Positions 45,351 to 54,708 are shown, counted from the first letter of the stretch. The stretch: DNA of 64,000 bases from Pedobacter sp. AK013 (GCF_014205835.1 NZ_JACHCQ010000031.1:20185-84184); one strand, 5' to 3'. A program made the numbers and translations. The notes: generated by a model from the letters alone, not told the origin.

Positions 45351-46715
45351 ATGTTAAATTTCAAAAAATATAGTATTCTGGCGCTTTCGCTAATCAGTTT
45401 ATCAGCTGCTGCTCAAAAAATAAAACCATTATTTGATGGTAAAACGCTTACCGGTTGGAAAGCCGTTGCAGGTGCTGCTCCATACAAGGTTGAAGACGGA
45501 ATGATTGTCGGAACGATGACCAAAGGCACACCAAATTCGTTCTTAATCACTGAAAAAGAATATGGCGATTTCATTTTAGAACTGGATGTGAAACTGGAAG
45601 GCGAAACCACCAACTCGGGCGTGCAAACCCGTAGCCACCTTAAACCAGAAGGAAATAATGGTAAAGGATTGGTTTTTGGCAGACAGGTAGAAATAGACCC
45701 TACACCTCGCGCATGGACGGGTGGAATTTACGATGAAGCCAGAAGATTGTGGCTTTATCCTTTAGAGCTTAACCCATCTGCAAAACCGTTGTATAAAAAG
45801 AATGAGTTTAACCACTACAAAATTGAATGTATTGGTAACGAAACTAAAACCTGGGTAAATGGAACACCTGTTGCCTACGTAATCGATACCTTAGATAAAT
45901 CTGGATTTATTGGCTTACAGGTTCACGGTATTGGCAATAACCTTGATAACGATGGTAAGAAGGTTTATTTTAAAAACATTAACATCCAAACAGAGGGATT
46001 AAAAGCCAAAGCTTTTCCAAAAGGAATTTATACGGTGAATTTAACTCCGAATACTTTATCTGCTTACGAAAAATCGGAAGGCTATAAACTATTGTTCGAT
46101 GGCAAAAGCAATGCAGGTTGGGTTGGTGCTTATAAAACTACCTTCCCTGCCAAAGGATGGAAAATTGCCGATGGCGTAATTAGCGTTGAACCGTCTGGTG
46201 GTGCAGAATCGACCAACGGTGGTGATATTGTAACCAAAGATGAATATGCTGCTTTTGATTTATCGTTCGAGTTTAAATTAACCCCAGGTGCAAATAGCGG
46301 GGTGAAATACTTCGTTACCTTAAGCGAAAAAAATACGGGTTCGGCCATCGGACTTGAGTATCAGGTTTTAGATGATGTATTACATCCGGATGCAAAATTA
46401 GGCAGGGATGGAAACCGTACCCTGGCCTCTTTATACGATTTAATTACTGCTAAAAAAGAAGCCCGTTACCTGCGTCCAATTGGCAGTTGGAACAATGGCC
46501 GTGTGGTGGTATATCCAAATAACAAAGTAGAACATTATTTAAACGGGGTTAAAGTGTTAGAATATACCCGTGGATCTGAAGAGTTTAAAAAATTGGTTGC
46601 TATCAGTAAATATAAAGATTGGAAAAATTTTGGCGAAGCACCGAAAGGGCATATTTTGTTGCAGGATCATGGCAATAAGGTAGATTTCAGGACCATTAAA
46701 ATCAAAACTTTATAA
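45351..46715 (+). CDS. Double DUF1080 (3-keto-glycoside hydrolase/lyase-like) protein
   Basis: 454 residues with a leader (1-22, SAAAQ). Two tandem DUF1080 (LamG-like jelly-roll) domains: IKPLFDGKTLTGWKAV (23-38) begins the first and YKLLFDGKSNAGWVGAY (near 245) the second. Each has the family FxLxxEFKL/DVKLEG and NHYKIECIG or GRVVVYPNN strands. The DUF1080 family includes 3-keto-disaccharide hydrolases/lyases that cleave glycosides after C3 oxidation. Adjacency to Gfo/Idh oxidoreductases fits that pathway exactly. Confidence 0.82.
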   Translation: MLNFKKYSILALSLISLSAAAQKIKPLFDGKTLTGWKAVAGAAPYKVEDGMIVGTMTKGTPNSFLITEKEYGDFILELDVKLEGETTNSGVQTRSHLKPEGNNGKGLVFGRQVEIDPTPRAWTGGIYDEARRLWLYPLELNPSAKPLYKKNEFNHYKIECIGNETKTWVNGTPVAYVIDTLDKSGFIGLQVHGIGNNLDNDGKKVYFKNINIQTEGLKAKAFPKGIYTVNLTPNTLSAYEKSEGYKLLFDGKSNAGWVGAYKTTFPAKGWKIADGVISVEPSGGAESTNGGDIVTKDEYAAFDLSFEFKLTPGANSGVKYFVTLSEKNTGSAIGLEYQVLDDVLHPDAKLGRDGNRTLASLYDLITAKKEARYLRPIGSWNNGRVVVYPNNKVEHYLNGVKVLEYTRGSEEFKKLVAISKYKDWKNFGEAPKGHILLQDHGNKVDFRTIKIKTL

Positions 46716-46777
46716 CATGAGTTCGATTAATATTTATGTGTTTTGATTAGTTTTTAGCCTCCCTTTTCTAACGCGAT

Positions 46778-46919
46778 CGTCATGCTGAATTTATTTTACA
46801 AGTAGCACTAGTGATTTCAATTGTCTTGTAGCTACTACGTGGTCAGCATCTTTCCTGCTAGATAGGCCCTGAAATAAATTACCTTCGGTGAGCTTGCTAA
46901 GGCTCGGTTCAGGGTGACG
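46778..46919. repeat. 140-bp palindrome-ended repeat element, copy 2
   Basis: Reverse-oriented copy of 26758-26897, about 90% identical: starts CGTCATGCTGAATTTATTTT and ends GGCTCGGTTCAGGGTGACG. It sits between the DUF1080 gene and the second Gfo/Idh gene, splitting the cluster. Confidence 0.8.
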
Positions 46920-47042
46920 ACCGTGAGTTAAAAATACCCGCAGAAGACTTTTTAAGCCAATATTAATGATCGAGTTTAGGTTATCTGTGCGAATTTGTAG
47001 TTAAATATATTTATGAATAAAGAAATAAAATATTAACATATT

Positions 47043-48236
47043 ATGCATCGTCGATCTTTTGTGAAAACATCAGCTTTGTTAGGCTCTGGTTTACTTTTGG
47101 GTAACCAGGGCTTTGCCAATTTAATACCTGATGAAATTATTAATGTAGCCATGATTGGTTGTGGCGATCGCGGTAAAGGTGTTTTGTCGGTAATTAAATC
47201 AATGCCTGCAAAGTATAAAATTAAAGCTTATTGTGATTTACTCGATTTTAGGCTTAAGGAAACCGAAAAGTACGTTCCTGCTGATGCGAAAGCTATAAAA
47301 GATTACCACAAAGTTTTAGACGATAAAACAATCGACGCGGTTTTTATAGCTACACCTTTAAGCGAGCATTTCGGCATTGCAAAAGATGCTGTGCTGGCTG
47401 GTAAACATGTGTATGTAGAAAAAACCATGACTTATAATATAACCCAGGCGCTCGAACTTAAAAAACTGGTTAAAGAGCATCCCAACCAGGTTTTTCAGGT
47501 GGGATATCAATACCGTTATTCGCCCCTGTATTTTAAGGTGAAAGACATGGTACAAAGCGGTTATTTAGGTAAGGTTAGCCAGATCGATTGCCGTTGGGAC
47601 CGTAATGGCAATTGGCGCAGGGCAGTTCCGGATCCGGCTTTAGAACGCAAAATCAATTGGCGGATGTACAAGGAATATTCTGGCGGATTAGCTGCCGAGC
47701 TTTTATCGCACCAGATTGATTTTATCAACTGGGCTTTCGAAACCCAGCCCGATGAAATTATGGGATCAGGTGGGATAGATGTTTTTAAAGACGGACGCGA
47801 AACTTATGATAACATACAGGCCATTCTGCGTTATAACGAAAAAGGAATGATTGGCAACTTTGGAGCCACTTGTGGCAATGCGCATGATGGATATCTGTTT
47901 AAAATAAAAGGTACTAAAGGTTCGGTTTCTTTGCTTACCAATACAGGCTTATTTTATCCCGAAGAAAGTGCTAAAAAAGAATTAGGTATTGTGGATGGAG
48001 TAACCGGGGCTACAAAAATTGTGGTCAATAAAGATGGGGGAATCCCGATTTTAGATAAACCCACTATAGATGGTACAAATTATGCCTTGGATGAGTTTTA
48101 TAAATCGATAATAACCAAGAAAGAACCTGCATCGAATATCAATACCGGAACCCAGGCGGCTATATGCGTGTCCATGTGTAATGAGGCAATTTATAGTGGC
48201 AATAAACAGGTTTGGAAGCCAGCGTACGATGTATAA
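47043..48236 (+). CDS. Gfo/Idh/MocA oxidoreductase, second copy
   Basis: 397 residues with a Tat-like leader (MHRRSFVKTSALLGSGLLLG). NVAMIGCGDRGKGVLSV is the Rossmann start, AVFIATPLSEHFGIAKDAVL follows, and YVEKTMTYN replaces the usual EKP of the family with EKT while keeping the Lys. LAAELLSHQIDFINWAFE and GGIDVFKDGRETYDNI match the fold. It is a paralogue of the gene at 43944; the pair may act on different sugars or steps. The 140-bp repeat separates it from DUF1080. Confidence 0.82.
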   Translation: MHRRSFVKTSALLGSGLLLGNQGFANLIPDEIINVAMIGCGDRGKGVLSVIKSMPAKYKIKAYCDLLDFRLKETEKYVPADAKAIKDYHKVLDDKTIDAVFIATPLSEHFGIAKDAVLAGKHVYVEKTMTYNITQALELKKLVKEHPNQVFQVGYQYRYSPLYFKVKDMVQSGYLGKVSQIDCRWDRNGNWRRAVPDPALERKINWRMYKEYSGGLAAELLSHQIDFINWAFETQPDEIMGSGGIDVFKDGRETYDNIQAILRYNEKGMIGNFGATCGNAHDGYLFKIKGTKGSVSLLTNTGLFYPEESAKKELGIVDGVTGATKIVVNKDGGIPILDKPTIDGTNYALDEFYKSIITKKEPASNINTGTQAAICVSMCNEAIYSGNKQVWKPAYDV

Positions 48237-48429
48237 AGTAATGCTGGCATTTAAGATTTCTTGCCATTGGCAGTTACATGGACACATCTTTGAAGTTGGT
48301 TTTTATGCGTTATGCTAGCCTGCTTTAATAATACATAGGTTTTACCGAAGAACGCCCGTCAATCCCAAGCGGCAGGAAATCAAAAAACAGGTGCAGAATA
48401 GAACAAATAGCACTACCAAACTTTAAACG

Positions 48430-48725
48430 CAGTGGTTTTGTGTTCATAAGCGATGAATCGAAACTTTAATGAGGATTGAACACAAAACAAAGTGCCACTG
48501 TTTTTGATGAGCAGGGGTGGTGAGGAGCCACATTGCCGGATTGACAAAGCGTTTTGGGTACTTTGGCGCCCCAAAATGCGCAGCATTTTTTCTATTGGTT
48601 GGTGTCTCACCGACCAAGAAGATAACAATTATTCGACTTTAGTTTTTTGTAAGCCGATTAAGTTTCGGTCGGTGAGACACCAACCGATAGATGAAAGATC
48701 CTTCACTACGTTCAGGATGACAAAA
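48430..48725. repeat. Composite non-coding repeat with two large stems
   Basis: Stem 1: CAGTGGTTTTGTGTTC (48430-48445) against GAACACAAAA (48478-48487) plus CCACTG (48495-48500). Stem 2: GGTTGGTGTCTCACCGACC (48597-48615) is a perfect 19-base inverse of GGTCGGTGAGACACCAACC (48667-48685), with a 51-base loop. It ends with a CTTCACTACGTTCAGGATGACA palindrome-family tail. No gene seen in 48237-48732. Confidence 0.65.
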
Positions 48726-48732
48726 TATGACG

Positions 48733-49203
48733 TTACAATTCCAGATACTCTGGTATTTCCTGTACGAAATTAAAGCTGCCTTTTTCCGCATCCATCTTTG
48801 CATAAACATGTTGCAAGCCATTGGTCAAAACGATCCATCTGGCCTGGTGTACGGAGTTGTATCGGGATGCCTGATCGAAAACCGATTGCGTAATCTTTAC
48901 CTTGGGTGCCTTACATTCAATTAACATCAGCTTTTCGCCAGCAGTATTGTATACTAAAATATCGCTGCGTTTTTGTAACTGGTTTAGCACCAAACCACCC
49001 TCAATCTGGATCAATGTACGTGGGAATTTTTTTTCCAAAATCAGGTTTTGTATAAAATGCTGGCGTACCCATTCTTCAGGCGTAAGTACCAGATGTTTCT
49101 TCCTGATCTCGTCGAAAATAAAAACCACATCATCCTTTTGGGTAATTTTAAATGGGTAGGGCGGCAGGTTAAGTGGGATAGGGGTAAATATTTCGGTTTT
49201 CAA
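48733..49203 (-). CDS. HsdR N-terminal-like (PD-(D/E)xK) protein, 156 aa
   Basis: The type I restriction HSDR_N_2 pattern: VRQHFIQNLILEKKFPRTLI, RSDILVYNTAGEKLMLIECKAP (Asp, then Glu-x-Lys: the nuclease core) and YNSVHQARWIVLTNGLQHVYAKM. It is a stand-alone module without a motor or HsdM/S nearby, as is common in Bacteroidota. The natural role is unknown; it may not be part of a restriction system. It is convergent with the repeat block and head-to-head with holA 200 bases away. Confidence 0.8.
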   Translation of the reverse strand: MKTEIFTPIPLNLPPYPFKITQKDDVVFIFDEIRKKHLVLTPEEWVRQHFIQNLILEKKFPRTLIQIEGGLVLNQLQKRSDILVYNTAGEKLMLIECKAPKVKITQSVFDQASRYNSVHQARWIVLTNGLQHVYAKMDAEKGSFNFVQEIPEYLEL

Positions 49204-49247
49204 TTTACAGTTGGCGGTTTTCAGTTCGCAATCGGCAGTTTACAATT
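49199..49247. repeat. Degenerate CAGTTGGCGGT-like low-complexity tract
   Basis: TTTCAATTTACAGTTGGCGG continuing with CAGTTCGCAATCGGCAG: quasi-tandem 'CAGTT/GGCAGTT' units in the head-to-head gap before holA. Reminiscent of the minisatellite at 62.1 kb, but shorter and degenerate. Confidence 0.4.
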
Positions 49248-49404
49248 AACAATGCAACAATAAAACAATATATCAATTATTACAGGTTCAAAGTTAGTTT
49301 AATTTTGAGACATGTAAGCAAATCTAAAATCTAGGATCTCATATCTCCCTTAATTTATAAACATTTACCCAAATCGTTAAACCTAAATCGTAATTTTACG
49401 GGCA

Positions 49405-50427
49405 ATGACTGCTGCCGAAATTATCAAAGATATTAAAGCCCGAAAATTCAAACCTGTGTATTTATTACATGGAGAAGAATCTTACTATATCGATCAAGTA
49501 ACAGATTATATTGAAGATAAACTGCTGAACGATGCCGAAAAAGGCTTCAATCAAACGGTTTTATATGGCAAAGATACCGATATGGCAACGGTTTTGGGGG
49601 CTGCGAAGCGCTACCCGATGATGTCTGATTACCAGGTAGTAATCGTTAAGGAAGCACAGGATTTAAAATGGGGTAAAGAAGATTCGAGTAGCAAAGAGGG
49701 CGAATTTGTACTCAATTATTTTGAAAAACCTTTACCCAGCACCATTTTGGTACTCGCCTACAAGTATGCCAATTTCGATAAGCGTAAGAAGGTTTACAAA
49801 GCCATTAGCAAAAGCGGTTTAATCTTCCAGTCAGATCCTGTTCGCGATTATAAACTGGTACCCTGGATTGAGGAATTTATTAAAGATAAAGGTTACAAGA
49901 TCGATCAGCAGGCATCGGCTTTAATGGCCGAGTATTTAGGAACCGACCTTTCCAAAATTGCCAATGAGATCGAAAAGTTAATGCTTAATGTTCCAAAAGA
50001 AGTAACCATTAATGCCGATCTGGTTCAGAAAAACATCGGTATTAGTAAAGAATATAATGTTTTCGAACTGCAGAAGGCCCTGGCCATCCGTGATGTACTA
50101 AAATGTAATAAAATTATCAATTACTTCGCCAGCAATCCTAAAGCTAATCCAACAGTAATGGTTTTAGCCAATTTAGGTGGTTATTTTACTAAACTTCTAA
50201 AATACCATTATATCCCAAACAAGGCCGATGCCGCGTCAGCTTTGGGCGTGCCTCCATTCTTTATCAAAGATTATGAGGTAGCAGCAAGAAATTACAACAC
50301 CGGAAAAGTTTTCCAGGTGATCGGCTTACTCCGTGAATACGATTTAAAAAGCAAAGGTTTAGATAGTAGCGGAAATGTTGATGATGGAGAACTCTTAAAG
50401 GAACTTGTTTTCAAGATCGTACACTAA
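49405..50427 (+). CDS. holA: DNA polymerase III subunit delta
   Basis: 340 residues, the clamp-loader delta subunit that opens the sliding clamp. KPVYLLHGEESYYIDQVTDYIE (17-38) is the typical domain I start, followed by VVIVKEAQDLK and IEEFIKDKGYKIDQQASALM, with YLGTDLSKIANEIEKL (a family signature) near 172 and ISKEYNVFELQKALAIRD at the start of domain III. The length is normal. It is a single gene, upstream of the GH95-like gene by 130 bases and not related to it. Confidence 0.9.
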   Translation: MTAAEIIKDIKARKFKPVYLLHGEESYYIDQVTDYIEDKLLNDAEKGFNQTVLYGKDTDMATVLGAAKRYPMMSDYQVVIVKEAQDLKWGKEDSSSKEGEFVLNYFEKPLPSTILVLAYKYANFDKRKKVYKAISKSGLIFQSDPVRDYKLVPWIEEFIKDKGYKIDQQASALMAEYLGTDLSKIANEIEKLMLNVPKEVTINADLVQKNIGISKEYNVFELQKALAIRDVLKCNKIINYFASNPKANPTVMVLANLGGYFTKLLKYHYIPNKADAASALGVPPFFIKDYEVAARNYNTGKVFQVIGLLREYDLKSKGLDSSGNVDDGELLKELVFKIVH

Positions 50428-50456
50428 TTTTTTTTAGGTGTCATTTTATTGCTCAT

Positions 50457-50466
50457 CAAACGTTTG
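50457..50466 (+). promoter_or_regulatory. LacI/PurR-type operator upstream of GH95-like gene
   Basis: CAAACGTTTG, a perfect 10-base palindrome with the central CG of LacI-family operators, extending to CAAACGTTTGCGT. It lies 92 bases before the start codon. The same 13-mer occurs in gene orientation upstream of the GH123-like gene (54696-54708 on the minus strand). Confidence 0.6.
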
Positions 50467-50557
50467 CGTAGATTTTAGAAATCTTTTTGTGATTTAATAT
50501 CATTATTTTAGAAATCGATACTTCATCAACAGCTGCTAACCATTTCTAAACAAACAA

Positions 50558-52816
50558 ATGAAAACTAAAATTACAATTGTTTTATTACTGCTGTGCTTTT
50601 CTGTCAGCAGTTTTGCACAATCCTTAAAACCTTACAATCTTTCCTTCCTAAAACTCGCTAACAGGTGGGACGAAGCTATGCCTCTTGGTAATGGTATGTT
50701 AGGTGTTTTAATCTGGGAAAAGAACAATAAATTGCGCCTTTCATTAGATCGTGCAGATCTGTGGGATGAGCGTAAAGCGCTGGATATTTCTAAACTTAAT
50801 TTTAAGTGGGTAGAAGAGCAGGTTCACCAAAATAACTATGCCGAGGTTCAAAAAATAGGAGATGAACCTTATGATAACAGTCCATATCCAACCAAATTGC
50901 CTGCTGCAGCAATGGAATTTGATATGGCTAAGCTAGGTAAAGTATTATCGAACGAATTGGATATCGAAACGGCCTTAAATACAGTAAAATTCGAAAATGG
51001 TACTGTTTTTAACTGTTACATCCATGCAGAGCAGCAACGGGGATATTTTAGTTTCGAAAATCTTAAATCTACGGTACTCATACCTAACTTGATTGTGCAT
51101 AATTATGCCAATAATTTTATCGAAAAAGGCGATAACAGTCATGCAGGAGAAGGTTTGCAGAAATTAGGCTATGAAAAAGGAACAGTTGCCAATAATATAA
51201 ATAGTATCCGTTACCATCAGCCTACCTACGAGGGGCATTATTATGAGGTGTTGGTTCAATGGAAAACAATGGATAACGGCAATGTAATCGGTTCCTGGAC
51301 AATTAGTAATGATAAAGCTGCAGAATTACCTGTCATTTCTTCGACTGCGAAAGAGCCGACTGGCTGGGATTCTCATATCAAATGGTGGAAGGATTATTGG
51401 AATAAATCGAATATCTCTGTTCCTGATCAGGTCATTCAAAAACAATACTATTTAGAAATGTACAAATTGGGCTGTGTAGCCAGAAAAGGTGCACCAGCCA
51501 TAACTTTACAAGCCGTTTGGACAGCTGATAACGGTAGTTTACCGCCCTGGAAAGGCGATTTCCATAATGATTTGAATACCCAATTGAGTTATTGGCCAAC
51601 ATATACCGCTAACCACTTGGCAGAGGGGGGCACTTTTACCGATTGGTTATGGAATATCAGAGAAAAGAACCTTGATTATACCAGGCAATATTTTGGTGTT
51701 AATGGCTTAAATGTGCCAGGTGTGGTTACTTTAAATGGCGATCCGATGGGTGGATGGATCCAGTATTCGCTTTCGCCAACCGTAAGCGCATGGACCGCGC
51801 AACATTTTTATTGGCAGTGGAAATATAGCATGGATAAAAGGTTTCTTAAAACCAGGGCTTATCCATACATCTGCGAAGCAGCAACCTATCTGGAGAATAT
51901 CACAAGATTGAAAGATGGCAAACGTTCACTGCCTTTAAGCTCTAGCCCTGAGTATAACGATAACAGCATAAAAGCTTGGTTTTTAAACTGGACCAACTAT
52001 GATTTGTCGTTGGCTAAGTTCCTATTTAAAGCTGCAGCTGAAGTAAGCATGGCAAAGGGTAAAATAGATGAAAGCAAACATTGGGAAGAAGTACTCAAAC
52101 AATTGCCGGATTATGAAATAAATGAAACTGGTTTGACCATTGCTCCTGGATCTAATTTAACGGGTTCCCATAGGCATTTTTCGCAGTATATGGCCATATA
52201 TCCGCTCGATTTATTAGATGTTAACCACCAAAAAGATAAAAGCATTATTGATAATTCTTTAAAACGATTAGAAGAAATGGGTACAAGGGCATGGTGTGGT
52301 TATTCTTTTAGCTGGATGGCTTCTATATACGCCAGAGCTTACCAGGCCGATAAAGCATTAAAACAATTGGAAATTTTTGCTTCAAACTTTTGCTCTACAA
52401 ATAGTTTTCACTTAAACGGCGATCAAAAAGGAGGGCAATACTCAGGCTTTACCTACCGTCCGTTTACCTTAGAAGGCAATTTTGCCTTTGCACAAGGCGT
52501 TCAGGAGCTTTTATTACAGAGTAGAACCGGTTACATACAGGCATTCCCGGCTGTACCACAAAGCTGGAAAGACGTTACTTTTAATAATCTACGTGCAGAA
52601 GGTGCCTTTTTAGTAAGTGGAAATAAAGAAAATGGTGTGCCAACAAGGGTAAAAGTATATGCAGAAAAAAAGGGTTTACTTAGAATTAAACTGCCTTTTA
52701 AAACCTATGTGGTGAGAGATTTACCGACTGAAAATGTAAAAATGGGCGATGATGGAATTGTTGAAGTAAAGCTTAAAAAACATCAGACCATTGTTTTTGA
52801 AAACGGTTACGAATAA
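50558..52816 (+). CDS. GH95-superfamily glycoside hydrolase
   Basis: 752 residues with a signal peptide (1-20). NRWDEAMPLGNGMLGVLIWE (31-50) is the GH95-type entrance. The (alpha/alpha)6 barrel shows PPWKGDFHNDLNTQLSYWPT (near 325), SLPLSSSPEY, GSHRHFSQYMAIYPLDLLD, EGNFAFAQGVQELLLQS and AFPAVPQSWKDVTFNNLRAE, all characteristic of the end of GH95. GH95 members are inverting alpha-L-fucosidases or galactosidases; LDRADLWD replaces the usual NEDTLW, so the specificity may differ. An operator is upstream. Confidence 0.75.
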   Translation: MKTKITIVLLLLCFSVSSFAQSLKPYNLSFLKLANRWDEAMPLGNGMLGVLIWEKNNKLRLSLDRADLWDERKALDISKLNFKWVEEQVHQNNYAEVQKIGDEPYDNSPYPTKLPAAAMEFDMAKLGKVLSNELDIETALNTVKFENGTVFNCYIHAEQQRGYFSFENLKSTVLIPNLIVHNYANNFIEKGDNSHAGEGLQKLGYEKGTVANNINSIRYHQPTYEGHYYEVLVQWKTMDNGNVIGSWTISNDKAAELPVISSTAKEPTGWDSHIKWWKDYWNKSNISVPDQVIQKQYYLEMYKLGCVARKGAPAITLQAVWTADNGSLPPWKGDFHNDLNTQLSYWPTYTANHLAEGGTFTDWLWNIREKNLDYTRQYFGVNGLNVPGVVTLNGDPMGGWIQYSLSPTVSAWTAQHFYWQWKYSMDKRFLKTRAYPYICEAATYLENITRLKDGKRSLPLSSSPEYNDNSIKAWFLNWTNYDLSLAKFLFKAAAEVSMAKGKIDESKHWEEVLKQLPDYEINETGLTIAPGSNLTGSHRHFSQYMAIYPLDLLDVNHQKDKSIIDNSLKRLEEMGTRAWCGYSFSWMASIYARAYQADKALKQLEIFASNFCSTNSFHLNGDQKGGQYSGFTYRPFTLEGNFAFAQGVQELLLQSRTGYIQAFPAVPQSWKDVTFNNLRAEGAFLVSGNKENGVPTRVKVYAEKKGLLRIKLPFKTYVVRDLPTENVKMGDDGIVEVKLKKHQTIVFENGYE

Positions 52817-52940
52817 TCGCATCAAGGCTATATCATAAAACAAAGTTCTCTAAATTTTGTCACTTTGAGCTCAATACAAGCTGAGCTCAAAGTGGTATCG
52901 AAATGTTTACGCTGATAATCTAATCTGTAAACCTATTCCA

Positions 52941-54638
52941 TTAATTATTTAATAGGTCTTTCACTTTTTTCAACATTTCATCTGCTGAGGTGGTCGCTAA
53001 TAATTTAATGTCGAAAGTTGCCAATGCGCTATGGAGTGCATTAAGTTGTTTTGTGTTTTTATTGGCTATATACTGAGCTTTCAGCACCGAAATTTTTTCA
53101 AAATCCTGTGCGCCTTCAATAAGCTTTTCGAACCTCACTGAACTTAACGGACCTGGGTAAATCTGATAGGTGTCGCCAGCTGGCCAGGCGGTAAAACGAC
53201 TATCAACCAGTGGATTTTTTGTCCAACTGTTGTAAGCCCATCTTACATACCCATCAAGGGCTTTATTTGCCGAGTACCAGCCCATCCAAACCTGTTCTGC
53301 CGGAGAAGAGAAGGTAAATGCATTTGGATAAGGTTCAGTGCAGCAAGTATACCAGGTGCTAATTTTGCCTTGTTGTTGGCGTTTTTGCAGTACCTCGGCG
53401 GGGAAATCCCATTTAGAAGCGATACAATAGTTGTCAATATTGCCTTCTATTTCGCCATGATAATCGCCTGCAAGCGCTATTTTCCAATCTTTATCTGTTT
53501 CTTTCAGTAATTTTATAACCGCCTTCATCGCTTCCATGGGCCTTTCGTCCATCGCGATATAAGTTTTGGAAAACCATCCTTTTTGTTTTAAGTGCGTAGT
53601 GAAATCAATTAACATGGTTTTCCAAAAGCGGTTATAAGCTTCAGATCCAATCGCATCTTTAAGCACAGCTTCTTGCCCAAGATTTTCATCATAATAGGTG
53701 AAGGCAATTTTCCAAGGCACCATACTATAGCAGTTTATACGGTCTGTAATACCACATTCCATTACAAATGCGATGTATTTATCAAATAAGCTATAATCAT
53801 ATTTCCAGCTACCATCTTTCTTTTTGGTCCATTTAATTAAACTCGGATAATCATCAAATGTTTGGTGGCCCCATGGTTCGTTTACAATACTGGCTGTTAT
53901 CGTTTTTTGCCCTGCATTGGCCAGCATTTGATAGTATTCTTTCATCAGGGAGAAATGTTCGGCGCTCCAGGTTTGAACATTGTGTACACGCGCAATGGCC
54001 TGTGGATGTTGCCAAAGATCTAAATCGTACTTCCATTTGTTGGCAGGAGGTAGCGTTCTGTCTAATACCTGAATAGTAATTTGTAATTCCTGTTCTTTAT
54101 TGCCGATAACTTTAATCTGGCCAGAATAGCTGCCCGCTTTAGCATTCGCCGGTACTTTTATACTTAGCCAAACAGGCTGCGTATTATTTTTTAACAGGCT
54201 TACGGCTGTGGTTTTAGTATCTATAATATCAGCTACGTAAGAAGAATCAAAATCTTTTGCTTTTCTGTAACCACAACCGCCTTTAAATTCATCGGTAATT
54301 ACATATTTTAAAAAACTGCTGCTAATGTTTTCTCTTTTCAACACATTTCCTTGGGCATCTTTCAGGTCAGAAACCTGTATTTTGATTGATTTTGATGCTT
54401 CACTGCTCCACAATAACACCTGAGTGTTTATCTTTTCTCCTTTCCATGCTTTGGTTGTCCATGTTTTATTTACTGCTATTTCAGGAGGAACTTCTCTAGC
54501 ATAACGGATATTTGAAGAGGCAAAACTAACCTGTAATCCAGGATTAACTTTACTCCAGTCGATACTGGCATCAGGCTTGTTTTGAGCATTGGCGGTTAAA
54601 TAAAAACCTAAGAAACAGAGTAAGAATAGATATTTCAT
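52941..54638 (-). CDS. GH123/DUF4091-type glycoside hydrolase
   Basis: 565 residues with leader (1-18, LTANA). The N-terminal beta-domain (~30-200; VLLWSSEASKSIKIQV) is followed by a TIM barrel with LANAGQKTITASIVNEPWG and YIAMDERPMEAM. Asp364-Glu365 matches the Asp-Glu catalytic pair of GH123 beta-N-acetylgalactosaminidases, which use substrate-assisted catalysis. The C-terminal part is GYVRWAYNSW and PLSSVRFEKLIEGAQDFE, typical of DUF4091. The start is preceded by the CAAACGTTTGCGT operator. Confidence 0.78.
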   Translation of the reverse strand: MKYLFLLCFLGFYLTANAQNKPDASIDWSKVNPGLQVSFASSNIRYAREVPPEIAVNKTWTTKAWKGEKINTQVLLWSSEASKSIKIQVSDLKDAQGNVLKRENISSSFLKYVITDEFKGGCGYRKAKDFDSSYVADIIDTKTTAVSLLKNNTQPVWLSIKVPANAKAGSYSGQIKVIGNKEQELQITIQVLDRTLPPANKWKYDLDLWQHPQAIARVHNVQTWSAEHFSLMKEYYQMLANAGQKTITASIVNEPWGHQTFDDYPSLIKWTKKKDGSWKYDYSLFDKYIAFVMECGITDRINCYSMVPWKIAFTYYDENLGQEAVLKDAIGSEAYNRFWKTMLIDFTTHLKQKGWFSKTYIAMDERPMEAMKAVIKLLKETDKDWKIALAGDYHGEIEGNIDNYCIASKWDFPAEVLQKRQQQGKISTWYTCCTEPYPNAFTFSSPAEQVWMGWYSANKALDGYVRWAYNSWTKNPLVDSRFTAWPAGDTYQIYPGPLSSVRFEKLIEGAQDFEKISVLKAQYIANKNTKQLNALHSALATFDIKLLATTSADEMLKKVKDLLNN

Positions 54639-54698
54639 CCCCCCAAATTAGTCATTTGATTATTAAAATAATACGATTTAATGAGTGACTTATACACG

Positions 54699-54708
54699 CA
54701 AACGTTTG
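54699..54708 (-). promoter_or_regulatory. LacI/PurR-type operator upstream of GH123-like gene
   Basis: CAAACGTTTG, 61 bases before the minus-strand start at 54638. Read on the coding strand it is followed by CGT, giving the same CAAACGTTTGCGT as at 50457. Downstream, ATTAAATCGTATTATTTTAA echoes GATTTAATATCATTATTTTA of the GH95 upstream. The rest of 54639-54930 shows no gene. Confidence 0.6.

Noticed and set aside
46716..47042. A small gene in the gap between DUF1080 and the second Gfo/Idh gene
   Set aside because: The gap is explained by the 140-bp repeat element; no frame starts well.
48492..48773. Plus-strand 93-codon frame in the composite repeat block
   Set aside because: It spans both arms of the perfect inverted repeat and has no protein signature.
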